A stretch of DNA of 32,837 nucleotides. Origin: Arenibacter arenosicollis. GTDB taxonomy: Bacteria > Bacteroidota > Bacteroidia > Flavobacteriales > Flavobacteriaceae. Position 1 is the first letter of the stretch. The number at the start of each line of letters is the position of its first letter. Below the pieces are notes generated by a model. The model worked only from the letters and a program-made list of their open reading frames with translations. It did no database searches and had not been told where the DNA came from. This document shows, in pieces, positions 15,479 through 25,152 of this stretch. The position numbers and the translations under genes are program-made. The DNA is taken from positions 1 through 32,837 of the forward strand of contig NZ_JACLHY010000035.1 of assembly GCF_014397245.1 (NCBI RefSeq), written 5' to 3'.

Positions 15479-16960
15479 TTATTTCGTTAACTTAGGTTGG
15501 TTCCAAAGCCTATAAGGATCGTTATGTAATGTCATCTGTTCCAATAACAAAGCCTCCATTTCTTCCAACTTGTCGGCATAATTGGGGTCATAAGCCAAAT
15601 TGGTCTCCAATTTCCCCTCTCTTTTGTGCTCTTGAAGGTATTCATTCGGGTTTTCAGCCAAGTTAAACAGTTGTGTTTCCCTAACAGCTCCGTCCATGAC
15701 ATCATATTTTATCAATTTCCAATCTCCCTTTTTCACGCTACGCATTCCGGGTTTTGTTCCTCCTGCATATACACCGTACATAACATCACGTACGGAGTCT
15801 TTTTGGCCATCCAAAACGGGCTTAAAACTGGTACCCTCAACAGTTTTAGGTATCTCGATACCTGCCAAATCACAAAGCGTTGGCAATACATCCAATAAAT
15901 AAATATTGCCCGTTACACGTTTCCCTGCCTCAATCCCAGGGCCTTTAATAATGAATGGAACACGCCATGTATGCTCATAAAGGTTTTGCTTGCCCATAAG
16001 ACCATGTCGTCCTATAGCTATTCCATGATCTGAAGTGTAAATAACATAGGTATTTTCTAGTTCACCCATGGCTTCCAATTTCTTAAGTACCTTTCCCAAT
16101 TGAATGTCTATATTCTCTGAACAGGCATATTCCCTTCCCAACTCATTGCGAACCGTATTTTCGTCCCTATTCTTCCAAACACCACTCACCCGCTCCTCAT
16201 CCCTAAGTTCCGGGTGTCCATGAAAAAATGGATGTTCGGGAAGATAGTTTTTTTGCAATGATGGCTGATTCTGATTTTCCTGAGGCAAATGAAGGGTGTC
16301 CGTGTGATTAACGGCCCCATATTTTTGCAATAGTTCCGGTGTTCCATCCCGGGTATCATGTGGATGCGAAAAACCAAAATAGATGAGGAATGGATCTGTC
16401 TCGGAATTACGTTCACGATCTCCCAGGTACTCCATGACCTGTTCACCGTGCCATGCACTACCAGACTCGGCCGTTCCTCCACGTTTTGTGGCATCACGAA
16501 CCACACTGAATTGTTCATTGGCAGCTATATAGGAATTTCCCCTTTTGCAGGTTCTCATTGTTTTATAACCCGCCCTGTTGAAAACCGCTCCAATAGTCTG
16601 TATCTCTAAATTTACGGATTCATCCTGACTAATAAAATCACCCCTGGAGGGCAAGTTCCAAAGTGATCGTCCACTCATAATCATATGTCTTGAAGGGGTA
16701 CAGACAGCCCCGATCCACGATCCCATATGCCGAGCACTTTCGAAAACCATACCTTCCTTGGCCAATCCAGAAATATTGGGAGTCTCCAATATTGATTCTG
16801 GATCATAGGTTTGAAGATCAAAAGGAGATTGATCATCAACCAAAACAAATAAAAAATTAGGCCTTTTTTCCTTTGTAATTTTTCCTTCCTTAACGTTGAA
16901 CGCAAAAGAAATGGCTAAAAGCCCAATAAACAGTAAAATGGTTCTTAGATAATATTTCAT
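15479..16960 (-). CDS. S1 family sulfatase (Cys-type FGly motif CTPSR)
   Basis: This enzyme hydrolyses sulfate esters from glycans in the periplasm. The N-terminal hydrophobic segment (residues 5-20) is a signal peptide. Metal-binding DDQ (42-44) and the formylglycine motif C-T-P-S-R (Cys87 to Arg91) are intact. Downstream are FSHPHD and TSDHG, the second metal site. Its size (493 aa) is normal. Among the five sulfatases here it is closest in layout to the one at 23537-25063 (shared DHGIAIGRHGLMGKQNLYE-like core). It lies 3 nt before the GH141-like gene, while a 140-bp spacer separates it from the upstream sulfatase, so it may have its own promoter. The subfamily and sulfate position cannot be assigned by eye. 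Confidence 0.92.
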   Translation of the reverse strand: MKYYLRTILLFIGLLAISFAFNVKEGKITKEKRPNFLFVLVDDQSPFDLQTYDPESILETPNISGLAKEGMVFESARHMGSWIGAVCTPSRHMIMSGRSLWNLPSRGDFISQDESVNLEIQTIGAVFNRAGYKTMRTCKRGNSYIAANEQFSVVRDATKRGGTAESGSAWHGEQVMEYLGDRERNSETDPFLIYFGFSHPHDTRDGTPELLQKYGAVNHTDTLHLPQENQNQPSLQKNYLPEHPFFHGHPELRDEERVSGVWKNRDENTVRNELGREYACSENIDIQLGKVLKKLEAMGELENTYVIYTSDHGIAIGRHGLMGKQNLYEHTWRVPFIIKGPGIEAGKRVTGNIYLLDVLPTLCDLAGIEIPKTVEGTSFKPVLDGQKDSVRDVMYGVYAGGTKPGMRSVKKGDWKLIKYDVMDGAVRETQLFNLAENPNEYLQEHKREGKLETNLAYDPNYADKLEEMEALLLEQMTLHNDPYRLWNQPKLTK

Positions 16961-17100
16961 GCTATATTGTTTTCTTTAATTTAATGGTTGATTGTTCATA
17001 GGTTTGGTTAATGTTCCATGCTTTTTATTTAAGCCATAGTCACTGGGATTACAATAATAACATACTTATCTGAAGATAATCGTGTAATTGGTAAGGTATT
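16961..17100 (-). promoter_or_regulatory. 140-bp spacer within the sulfatase run
   Basis: It is the longest gap among the catabolic genes. It contains ATTACA...TGTAAT outer arms and an inner TTATC (17066-17070) / GATAA (17075-17079) hairpin. It could hold an internal promoter or a processing hairpin for the last two genes; no TAnnTTTG box is clear. Confidence 0.35.
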
Positions 17101-18579
17101 TTAGTGGGTGCCACTTTTCCATAAAACAATCTCCTCTATATCATTTTTAGACGGTTCGCCCTTAGTGGCACGTCCATTATTGATATCGGACTCCAATTGT
17201 GCTAGAAGTTCTTTTACAATTTCAGGATGTTTTTCGTATAAATTAGTGGTTTCTGCAGCATCGTCTTCCAGATTATACAATTGCACTTTGGGCATGTTTT
17301 CGGATTCTTTTTCCGTAGGAGATGTCCAACCTCCTGAACCTTTGGCCAACAAAAGTTTCCACTTGCCCTTTCTGTATGCAAAATGACCGCTAATGGAATG
17401 ATGGATGACCCCTACCCTAGTAGATCTAATAGGTTGGTGGAACATGGCAGGAAGAAAACTTACACTATCTTCCCCACTGTTTTTTGGCATGGGTTTTCCT
17501 GTAATTTCAGCAACGGTAGCAAAAATATCTGTTAAACATATCAATTGATCATTGGTGGAAGCGGACTCTACTTTATTGGGCCACTTAACAATAAAAGGAA
17601 CTCTATGGCCCCCATCCCATAAATCGGCCTTAGAACCACGATATCCGGCACTCACAATATGCCCTTGTTCCGCCAACTTAGGAATATCCACTATTTTAGA
17701 TGTACCATTGTCACTACTAAAAATAACCAAAGTATTTTGTGAGAAACCATTACGTTCCAAGGCGCTAGTAATAGCTCCAACGGTAGCATCGGTTTGCATC
17801 ACAAAATCGGCATAGTCGCCCAACCCACTTTTTCCCTGCCACTCTTTTGTAGGTACTATAGGGGCATGCGGAGAGCCCAAAGGAACATATAAAAAAAATG
17901 GTTTTTGTTCCTTTTCCTTCCCTTGGTTATTAATGAATTCTACTGATTCCCGAGTCAATCGTGGCAACATGTTAATTTCATCCTCATGAAGAATAACTTC
18001 ATCATTCTGAATAACAGCCTTCATATCACCAGCGTGATGAAATCCGTGGTAATAATCAAATCCGCGTTGAATGGGCCCGTCGGGAATTTTTGCCCCAATA
18101 GGAGGTAAACCTCTCTTTTGGCTCTTGGGTATGTTCTTATGGGTAACTGGATCTATGTATTGAAAATTAAGGTGCCATTTACCAATAATAGCGGTACGAT
18201 AGTCTTCATTTTTTAGAAAGCTGGCAATAGTGGGTCGGTCTTCGTCTATTAAATCCGGTTCAAACCCCTGAACAACTCCCCTTTGCAATCTAGTACGCCA
18301 GCTATAACGCCCTGTCATGATCCCGTAGCGTGTTGGGGTACATACAGACGACCCCGAATGTGCATCTGTAAACACCATTCCTTCCTGTGTTAACCTGTCT
18401 ATATTTGGCGTTTTAATTTTACTTGTTTCCGGAGCAAGACTTTGAACATCGCCATAGCCCAGATCATCACAAAGTATCAATACTATGTTGGGGCGTTCTA
18501 TCTGGTTTTGGGAAAATAAACAATGATGACTTGCGACCAAAATTACAGCGCATAGGTAGATTCTAAATCTTGTTTTCAT
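17101..18579 (-). CDS. S1 family sulfatase, arylsulfatase A-like (CTPTR motif)
   Basis: A signal peptide (about residues 1-23, ending LFSQ) precedes NIVLILCDDLGYGD (31-44), which carries the paired aspartates for calcium. The formylglycine motif is C-T-P-T-R at Cys80 to Arg84, followed by GIMTGRYSWRTRL. IIGKWHL supplies the conserved Lys/His pair and FSSDNG the second metal site. The 492-aa length is normal. It exports to the periplasm, presumably to remove one class of sulfate from fucose-containing glycan. It lies 15 nt after the next upstream sulfatase gene, in the same operon. The subfamily (S1_15-like by general look) is a guess. Confidence 0.92.
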   Translation of the reverse strand: MKTRFRIYLCAVILVASHHCLFSQNQIERPNIVLILCDDLGYGDVQSLAPETSKIKTPNIDRLTQEGMVFTDAHSGSSVCTPTRYGIMTGRYSWRTRLQRGVVQGFEPDLIDEDRPTIASFLKNEDYRTAIIGKWHLNFQYIDPVTHKNIPKSQKRGLPPIGAKIPDGPIQRGFDYYHGFHHAGDMKAVIQNDEVILHEDEINMLPRLTRESVEFINNQGKEKEQKPFFLYVPLGSPHAPIVPTKEWQGKSGLGDYADFVMQTDATVGAITSALERNGFSQNTLVIFSSDNGTSKIVDIPKLAEQGHIVSAGYRGSKADLWDGGHRVPFIVKWPNKVESASTNDQLICLTDIFATVAEITGKPMPKNSGEDSVSFLPAMFHQPIRSTRVGVIHHSISGHFAYRKGKWKLLLAKGSGGWTSPTEKESENMPKVQLYNLEDDAAETTNLYEKHPEIVKELLAQLESDINNGRATKGEPSKNDIEEIVLWKSGTH

Positions 18580-18594
18580 ATAATTTTTTATTTA

Positions 18595-20358
18595 TTATTT
18601 TAAAGCTTCAACTTCTGTAAAATAAGCTCCGCCAACTTGTCCTTTTTCGTTATAAAGATATGTTACCAGCTCTGTTGGCCCAGCAGGTAATTCCAATTCA
18701 AAAATCACCCCTTTACTTCCTTTGTTTACTACGGACTCCTTAATCTGACCTCCTATCGCAATTTTAGCACTTATGGCATCAACCACAATATTGGCTTCCT
18801 TAGGGAATTGTCTGAGGGTAATTCTATACCTACCCGCTCTTTTAACGTCCAACATCCACGGCCCTGTTACTTGAGGAAGTTTTTTGATGGCTGTAAAATT
18901 CCAAGGAGGATTGCCTTCGGGCAAATACCAATCCTGCGAGCATAATATTGTCGGATTCTCAACAGGATTGCCTACATCAATTCTAACAGGTTGCAAACGT
19001 CCTGCAACCGATTCCCACCAAGGATTATACATTTTTCTGAGACTAGTTACAATCTCTGGATTTTCAGAAGCTACATCTGTTGATTGTGAAGGATCTTTTT
19101 TAATGTTATATAGAATATTTCCGTTAATTAAACGCCATTCTTTTGAAAGCACCGCAGAATTAAGAAATGGTCCAATCTCATCGGTATTTCCTGCACCGCC
19201 ATTAAACTGCACAAAAATGGGCTCCCTTTCCAAGGACTTCCCTTCCTCTGTCAATAAAGAAGCTAAAGAAATTCCATCTGGTTGATGGGAATTGGGAATT
19301 GTAATTCCACACAATTCGGATAAGGTTGGCAAAACATCAATATGTGCTGCCAGTTCACCTATATCACGACCTCCCTCAATACCTTTCTTAGGCCAGTGAA
19401 TAAAAAAAGGTACCCTATGCCCTCCATCATACACTGATGACTTTTTACCACGCATGCCTGCATTATAACCTGCCATTGGCTCCGAATCTAAGCCCTTGAA
19501 TTCTCCGCCAGCAGAAGTGCCATTATCAGTCATGAAGATTAGAATTGTATTTTCCGTAAGGTTAAGTTCTTCTAATCGCTTTCGTAAAAGCCCTAAGTTA
19601 TGATCAAAGTTTGATATCATTCCATAGAATGCTGCTCCATTTCTCCATGTCACTGTCTCTTTATAAGGATCGCTCCACTCTTCTCCCACTAAATAAGGGC
19701 CATGTGGCGCATTGGTCGCTAGATAGAGAAAAAAGGGCTTATCTTTATTTTCTTGCACAAAACTCATAGACTCCCTGAACCAAACATCAGTGCAATAGCC
19801 TTCGAATTTTTCATCTATTCCATTTCTTTCATAGGTATCGTCAAAGTAGTCATTTCCCCAATAATCTGAAGCCTGGCCAACCCCTCCGCTCTTGTGCCAA
19901 ACCACATCTTGGAAACCATGATCCTGGGGCCTATGAGGTGCATTATCGCCTAAATGCCACTTCCCAACCATACCTGTAGTGTAACCCTCATAAGCAAATA
20001 CATCAGCAATGGTTTGCTCATCGGTGTGCAACATCGTACGGCCACTACTGGTTCGATAAGCCCCATTACGTTCTGGATATCGACCTGTCATTAAAGCGCT
20101 TCTTGTAGGGGTGCAAAATGGGCTTACATGAAAATCTGTAAACCGAATAGATTCATCATACAAACGATCTAAATTGGGTGTTTTAATAATATTGTTGCCA
20201 TGTCTTCCCAGATCTCCATAACCCTGATCATCAGTCATTATTAGGATGACATTAGGGCGGTTTTCATTTACCTTCTGTACCTCCTTTTTTGAGGAATTAC
20301 AACCAACAGTTATTGAAAGAGCAAGCAGCATTAACCATAAACTTAATTTTGATTTCAT
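18595..20358 (-). CDS. S1 family sulfatase lipoprotein with C-terminal extension (CTPTR motif)
   Basis: The lipobox ITVGC puts the mature N-terminus at Cys20, so the enzyme is lipid-anchored, possibly at the surface. [16 protein letters not shown] (35-50) holds metal ligands, and the formylglycine motif is C-T-P-T-R at Cys82 to Arg86. [10 protein letters not shown] and [11 protein letters not shown] complete the active site. It is 587 aa, about 90 longer than its neighbours. The extra ~125 residues (about 460-587) are beta-rich ([30 protein letters not shown]) and look like an accessory beta-sandwich, possibly glycan-binding. Its start overlaps the stop of the preceding sulfatase by 4 nt, so the two are coupled. 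Confidence 0.92.
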   Translation of the reverse strand: MKSKLSLWLMLLALSITVGCNSSKKEVQKVNENRPNVILIMTDDQGYGDLGRHGNNIIKTPNLDRLYDESIRFTDFHVSPFCTPTRSALMTGRYPERNGAYRTSSGRTMLHTDEQTIADVFAYEGYTTGMVGKWHLGDNAPHRPQDHGFQDVVWHKSGGVGQASDYWGNDYFDDTYERNGIDEKFEGYCTDVWFRESMSFVQENKDKPFFLYLATNAPHGPYLVGEEWSDPYKETVTWRNGAAFYGMISNFDHNLGLLRKRLEELNLTENTILIFMTDNGTSAGGEFKGLDSEPMAGYNAGMRGKKSSVYDGGHRVPFFIHWPKKGIEGGRDIGELAAHIDVLPTLSELCGITIPNSHQPDGISLASLLTEEGKSLEREPIFVQFNGGAGNTDEIGPFLNSAVLSKEWRLINGNILYNIKKDPSQSTDVASENPEIVTSLRKMYNPWWESVAGRLQPVRIDVGNPVENPTILCSQDWYLPEGNPPWNFTAIKKLPQVTGPWMLDVKRAGRYRITLRQFPKEANIVVDAISAKIAIGGQIKESVVNKGSKGVIFELELPAGPTELVTYLYNEKGQVGGAYFTEVEALK

Positions 20359-21878
20359 TTCTTATTTCCTTTATACAATGGTACTTTGTCTATAGCCGAT
20401 AGCTTTTCAGAATAAGGAAGCACTCGGTCAAATAGCACGCCATAGCATTGATATTGATTGTATGGTACCGCATTTTCTTTCCATTTATCTAGCTCTTTAT
20501 CATAATTTGAGCGCATTTTCTCTAGGTTAGCAACAGTCTGAGTGTCCGAAAGGGTAGCATAATTTTTTAGTTCGTAAGGGTCTTCTTTAAGATTAAAAAG
20601 TTCTTCTGTTGGTTTCATAGTGTCATCACTGTACCACCAAAATGTATATTTTAACTCTTTAGTAATACACGAAAGGCTATGAGTTGCTGGGCTACTGCCA
20701 AATACATTAATAAAGGCTATTTGCTCTCTTAGGTCTTCTTCAGGTTTTTCAAGTAAAGGCAACAAGCTTATTCCATCCATATTTTCTGGTATTGGGACAT
20801 TAGCCAAATCGAGAATAGTGGGTGCAAAATCAATGTTCGCTGTAAGTGCCCCTGTCCGATGTTTCGTTTCTTCCGATTTACTTCTTGGGTCAAAAACAAT
20901 CAACGGAACTCGTGATGATTCTTCCATAGGTAAAACTTTTGAACCATATCCATGTGATCCGGAAATAAACCCATTATCACTCGTATATATAATTACCGTA
21001 TTCTCTGCTATGCCTTGTTTTTCCAGTTCACTACGAATCATCCCAAGAGCTACATCAATGGCATATATTTGCTGATAATATTTTCTCATCTCTTCATCAT
21101 AATTAGTTGCATAGTTCCAATCGTAAAATCGGGCATATTGTCTTCCTTGTTTACTCTGAAGAGATAAGTGCTCCCCTTTTTCCCTTCCAAAGTTTAAGGG
21201 TTTAGTAAAGGTTTTGTCCTTATACACATTATCAAACTTAGGGTCAGGTTTGGCAGGTTTGTGGGGCGCCTTAAAACTTATGGATAAGCAAAAAGGCTTA
21301 TCTTGATTAACCGCTTCCTTAATTACATCTTGACTAAACGCACCATAGGATAAAGTAGCATGGGGGTATTCTCTAGCATATTTTGCCATGGATTTGTTTT
21401 TGGCCGTTTCATAATACGTTTGACCCGGTCCGCCACCCCAAAAATCAAAGTCATCCTCACAAATACCCTTACCTTCAACTTCCAGACCGAACTTCCCGGC
21501 AAAGGCCGTAAGATAGCCTGCTTCTTGTAACAATATAGGGTATGACTTCTCCCAAACCTCCGGTTTCATGTCTCCATGTGTGAAGTTTGTTCCTGTCTTA
21601 TATTCGTACATGCCTGTCAAGATACTGGCCCTACTGGCCATACAAATGGCGGTAGTATTATAGTGTCTGTCAAAAATCAGTCCCTCCTCTCCAAGTTTAT
21701 CTATATTGGGCGTTTGAACTTCTTCATTTCCATAACATCCTAGAGAAAGTGTATTTTGGTCATCTGCCAACAAAAAAATGATGTTAGCTTTTTGTTTATT
21801 TGAACGATTCTCATTTCCCTTTCTACCGCACCCCATTGCCAATACCACTACCAAAAAAATCAACAGTCTAATATTCAT
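20355..21878 (-). CDS. S1 family sulfatase lipoprotein (variant FGly motif CMASR)
   Basis: The lipobox LAMGC gives a mature N-terminus at Cys17. FLLADDQN (35-42) holds the first metal ligands. The formylglycine motif is C-M-A-S-R (Cys79 to Arg83), the alanine variant of C-x-P-x-R accepted by known maturases. [11 protein letters not shown] and [14 protein letters not shown] follow. The 507-aa length is normal. A second copy of the alanine-type motif occurs in the sulfatase at 23537, so the PUL mixes two sequence classes, suggesting different sulfate positions. It lies 5 nt after the GH29 gene and overlaps the next sulfatase start by 4 nt. Confidence 0.92.
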   Translation of the reverse strand: MNIRLLIFLVVVLAMGCGRKGNENRSNKQKANIIFLLADDQNTLSLGCYGNEEVQTPNIDKLGEEGLIFDRHYNTTAICMASRASILTGMYEYKTGTNFTHGDMKPEVWEKSYPILLQEAGYLTAFAGKFGLEVEGKGICEDDFDFWGGGPGQTYYETAKNKSMAKYAREYPHATLSYGAFSQDVIKEAVNQDKPFCLSISFKAPHKPAKPDPKFDNVYKDKTFTKPLNFGREKGEHLSLQSKQGRQYARFYDWNYATNYDEEMRKYYQQIYAIDVALGMIRSELEKQGIAENTVIIYTSDNGFISGSHGYGSKVLPMEESSRVPLIVFDPRSKSEETKHRTGALTANIDFAPTILDLANVPIPENMDGISLLPLLEKPEEDLREQIAFINVFGSSPATHSLSCITKELKYTFWWYSDDTMKPTEELFNLKEDPYELKNYATLSDTQTVANLEKMRSNYDKELDKWKENAVPYNQYQCYGVLFDRVLPYSEKLSAIDKVPLYKGNKK

Positions 21879-21883
21879 GGCTT

Positions 21884-23509
21884 CTATTTATGGTATCCGT
21901 CAAGATCAACCTTTTTTGTCCCTTCTAATGCTTTATCCACATTAGTTTCGATAACGTTTGGCGTATGTTGTTCCTTATCTGTCAAAATCTTGAACGTCCA
22001 TGCAAACGAACTTTTACCTAAATCCGTCGGGGGAGTAATTTCAAGTCCATCATCTGTTACTTTCCATTCAATTTTAACATCTGAACCTAGAAGTGTAATA
22101 GACTTAATATTAGAAGCACTCCACCCTTTAGTTGCTTCAATAACAATAGTTTCCTTAGGTTTTTCCAAAGCGATGGCATAAAGTGCTTTTCCTTTGGTTG
22201 TAAAAGCCAAATGCCCCTTTTCTTGGTGGTTTTCTTTCCAATACCGGGTACCATATATACCGTCTCCATTTATTTTTAGCCAATTTCCCATTTCATGAAG
22301 TCGCATAACCTGTTCATCGGGAATGGTACCATCTGCTTTTGGACCAATATTGATCAAAAAGTTGCCATTACGGGATACAACCTCCACCATTTCCTTTATG
22401 ATGTCCTGAACTGACTTATAGGTGTCATTTTCCAAATATCCGAAAGAGGTACCGAAGGTGGTACAGCTCTGCCATTTGGGTCCTATTACTTCTAGTTTAA
22501 GGTTGTCCTTTTCCAAACACCCTACCCCATCGGGCCAGTTTCTGTTGGCTCCTTTGTTGTTGACATAAACGGCTTGACCATTTGCTGCGCCATTATTCAT
22601 AAAATCGGTGATCATAAGGCGACACTGGTCATAGAAATATTTTATTACAGGTTTGAACACCTGAGGATTTTTTCGCGTTTCGTTTCCGTCACGTGTGAAA
22701 ATAGGAATGTCATCGACCCACAACATATCCGGCTGGTATTTATCCTGAATTTCTTTCCATCTGGCTACATATTCATCCACTGCTTCTTTACTAAATCCAA
22801 ACGGACCGTAAAGTTTTTCAGATTCTGGCATTCGTTTGATCTCTTCTAAGATATCCGGACGTGGCTTTGCGTCTACCTTATACTTCTCTGTGGTAAAAAA
22901 GCTTGTATGTCTCTCTCTATGGTATGAAGGCGCATACTTAAGTCCATAATTACGAACCGCTTGCCCCAAGTCACCAACGATGTCCCTTTTGGGGCCCATA
23001 TCCATGGCATTCCAAGGGGTAAGGTCAGAATCCCAATTTGCCCAGCCATCATGATGTTCGGCCGTTAGCACTACATATTTAGCACCTACTTCGGCAAAAA
23101 GCTTTGCCCACTCTTCTGGTTGCCATTTTTCTGCTTTAAATTCGGGAATGATGTCCTTGTAACCAAACTCAGGGGGGGCGGCACCCCACCGTTTTCTAAG
23201 ATAGTTATAATAATGTGCCGAATCTTCATAGATGAGTTTCGGCACATGCTCTGCATATCCTTTCCCTTCCTTTTTATATCCAATGGCGCTATAAGGACCC
23301 CAATGAATAAAAATTCCTATTTTTCCGTCGTTGAACCAGTCGGGTATCGGCATTTTTTGAAGCGATTCCCAACTCCCATCGTAAGGCGCATTTGTTGAAA
23401 CAATTTCGGGAGTTTCTGTTTGAGCTGATTTATTTTTACAGGACGGGACTGATAGCAAAATTAGTATGGAAAAGACATACAGAATGCCCGTTTTTTTTAT
23501 TTTTTTCAT
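21884..23509 (-). CDS. GH29 alpha-L-fucosidase (lipoprotein)
   Basis: This enzyme removes terminal alpha-linked L-fucose by a retaining mechanism. The lipobox VPSC anchors it at Cys24. [17 protein letters not shown] (58-74) is the GH29 signature, followed by [16 protein letters not shown] (146-161), which contains the substrate-binding His pair, and DMLWVDD (261-267), in which Asp266 is the expected nucleophile. The acid/base residue cannot be fixed by eye. At 541 aa it has the catalytic barrel and a C-terminal beta-sandwich. It stands 27 nt after a sulfatase gene and 5 nt before another. It is the clearest marker that the glycan contains fucose. Confidence 0.93.
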   Translation of the reverse strand: MKKIKKTGILYVFSILILLSVPSCKNKSAQTETPEIVSTNAPYDGSWESLQKMPIPDWFNDGKIGIFIHWGPYSAIGYKKEGKGYAEHVPKLIYEDSAHYYNYLRKRWGAAPPEFGYKDIIPEFKAEKWQPEEWAKLFAEVGAKYVVLTAEHHDGWANWDSDLTPWNAMDMGPKRDIVGDLGQAVRNYGLKYAPSYHRERHTSFFTTEKYKVDAKPRPDILEEIKRMPESEKLYGPFGFSKEAVDEYVARWKEIQDKYQPDMLWVDDIPIFTRDGNETRKNPQVFKPVIKYFYDQCRLMITDFMNNGAANGQAVYVNNKGANRNWPDGVGCLEKDNLKLEVIGPKWQSCTTFGTSFGYLENDTYKSVQDIIKEMVEVVSRNGNFLINIGPKADGTIPDEQVMRLHEMGNWLKINGDGIYGTRYWKENHQEKGHLAFTTKGKALYAIALEKPKETIVIEATKGWSASNIKSITLLGSDVKIEWKVTDDGLEITPPTDLGKSSFAWTFKILTDKEQHTPNVIETNVDKALEGTKKVDLDGYHK

Positions 23510-23536
23510 AATACGTTTACTTGTGCTTAGGTGTTT

Positions 23537-25063
23537 TTATTTAGTCCTTAATGTAGGTGCTGGCACCCCAGCCATAAAGTTTTCAAAGGCTTCTTCAACG
23601 TCCACAGGATCGTTCATTCGCTTTTGTAATATCTTATACTCCCTAAAGAGGGTATTTAAAACCACTTTGTAATCATCTCTGTTTTCCGCTAAATCCTTCA
23701 TTTCCAAAGGGTCGTTTTTCATATCATACAAACGGACCTTATTCGCGGTTGGATAAATAATCATTTTATATTCTTCTGTTCTGTACATTCTCTGTGTACC
23801 AAAATACGCCCCGTAGACTACCGGATAATTACTGGTATTGACTTTTCCTGTGGCCAAAGGCAATAAGCTATTAAAATCAACTTGATCCGGTTTTTTTAGA
23901 CCGGCTATTTCCAGTGTAGTTGGCATGATATCTTGTAAGTACACAAAGGAATCAACGGTTTTACCTTTGGGAATGTTGGGTCCTGACATGATCATAGGCA
24001 CCCTCATACTACTCTCATACATATTCTGCTTTCCCATAAAACCATGATCTCCTACGGCAAGTCCATGGTCGGCCGTAAAGAAAACATACGTATTGTCCGC
24101 TTTCCCAGAAGCTTTGAGTGCATCTAATATACGCCCGATCTGTTCATCCATGTGGCTTATTATAGCGTAGTATTCCTGCAAGTTCACTTTTACTGAATAT
24201 TCTGTTCTGGGAAAAGGTGCCAGTTTTTCGTCCCTAAGTGTACGCCCAGCCCCAGCATATTCATTATATGGATATTCAGGAATGAAATTTTCCGGAACCT
24301 TGATCTCATCCAGTGGATACATGTCTACAAACTTTTTAGGAGCTTGTCTAGGATCGTGAGGAGCATTAAAGGCGAGATACATAAAAAACGGGTTTTCGCT
24401 CTTTGCAGATTGGGTCAAAAAAGAGATACCGTTATCAGCCAACACTTCACTCCAATGTTTTCCACCCTTCCAGAAGCCGCCTAATTCTTTATCATAAGGA
24501 GACCAGGTATCGGCTTTATCCCTTTCAAAAGTACGGGAATAACGTTCCTTGGTTTGGTTTGGCATACCGGGTCGTATATCCTTGACATTATCAAACACAT
24601 CATTGGGTGAGACCTCACCTATATGCCATTTACCAGACATATACGTATCATACCCCGCTTCCTTTAAATATTCGGGCCAATACTTTTCCGGTTTTTTAAA
24701 AGGAATTTCATATCTAGGATTATTTCCAGGGGCATTGTGATCATTGGACGCATTTCCTTTTCTTGAAAAAGTGGCCGCAGTCCAAAGATAACCTCCTGTG
24801 ATGATCATAGTCCTACTGGCTACACACACCGCCGGAGCAAAAGATCCTTGATTATAGGCTCGGGAAAAAGAAACGCCATTGTTCATTAGGCGATCTAAAT
24901 TGGGGGTTTTTACCGGACAATTTTCCAAAGCTCCGATTGTGTTGAACATTTGATCGTCAGCAAAAATAAACAGGATGTTAGGCTTTATGGGATCCGTAAT
25001 GCCTTGTGCATAGGTTTGTAAGCCAAGTATAAATATTAAAAACGCTAAACTGACTTTTTTCAT
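23537..25063 (-). CDS. S1 family sulfatase (variant FGly motif CVASR)
   Basis: This is the first catabolic gene after susD. A signal peptide (about residues 1-20, ending TYAQ) is followed by NILFIFADDQMFNT (29-42). The formylglycine motif is C-V-A-S-R (Cys80 to Arg84). YMSGKWHIGEV, AFNAPHDPRQAP and FFTADHGLAVGDHG complete the metal and substrate sites. The 508-aa length is normal. The long insert with PKKFVDMYPLDEIKVPENFIPEYPYNE-like proline-rich sequence resembles the choline-sulfatase/iduronate-2-sulfatase-like branch. It is separated from susD by 89 bp containing a strong hairpin, so its expression may be lower than that of susCD. Confidence 0.92.
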   Translation of the reverse strand: MKKVSLAFLIFILGLQTYAQGITDPIKPNILFIFADDQMFNTIGALENCPVKTPNLDRLMNNGVSFSRAYNQGSFAPAVCVASRTMIITGGYLWTAATFSRKGNASNDHNAPGNNPRYEIPFKKPEKYWPEYLKEAGYDTYMSGKWHIGEVSPNDVFDNVKDIRPGMPNQTKERYSRTFERDKADTWSPYDKELGGFWKGGKHWSEVLADNGISFLTQSAKSENPFFMYLAFNAPHDPRQAPKKFVDMYPLDEIKVPENFIPEYPYNEYAGAGRTLRDEKLAPFPRTEYSVKVNLQEYYAIISHMDEQIGRILDALKASGKADNTYVFFTADHGLAVGDHGFMGKQNMYESSMRVPMIMSGPNIPKGKTVDSFVYLQDIMPTTLEIAGLKKPDQVDFNSLLPLATGKVNTSNYPVVYGAYFGTQRMYRTEEYKMIIYPTANKVRLYDMKNDPLEMKDLAENRDDYKVVLNTLFREYKILQKRMNDPVDVEEAFENFMAGVPAPTLRTK

Positions 25064-25081
25064 ATTTAATCGTGTTTAGTT

Positions 25082-25112
25082 ATCATTCCCTGGTCTAGGA
25101 CCAAGGAATGAT
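25082..25112 (-). promoter_or_regulatory. Strong RNA hairpin between susD and the catabolic genes
   Basis: Arms ATCATTCC-C-TGGTC (25082-25095) and GACCA-A-GGAATGAT (25099-25112) enclose a 3-nt loop. In the - strand transcript the only irregular pair is a G-U, so the 14-bp stem is intact in that RNA but mismatched (C-A) in the opposite one. No T-run follows. It probably attenuates readthrough or stabilises the susCD mRNA 3' end. Confidence 0.55.
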
Positions 25113-25152
25113 TCTTAGTTTATATTTTAGATTTTATTACAATAGAAGACAA

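Noticed and set aside
16186..16518. 110-aa open frame on the - strand inside a sulfatase gene
   Set aside because: It lies wholly within the strongly supported sulfatase frame on the same strand, has low-complexity His/Ile/Met-rich content and no motif.
18884..19285. 133-aa open frame on the + strand
   Set aside because: It is antisense to the C-terminal half of a sulfatase with clear motifs; the composition looks like an antisense shadow.
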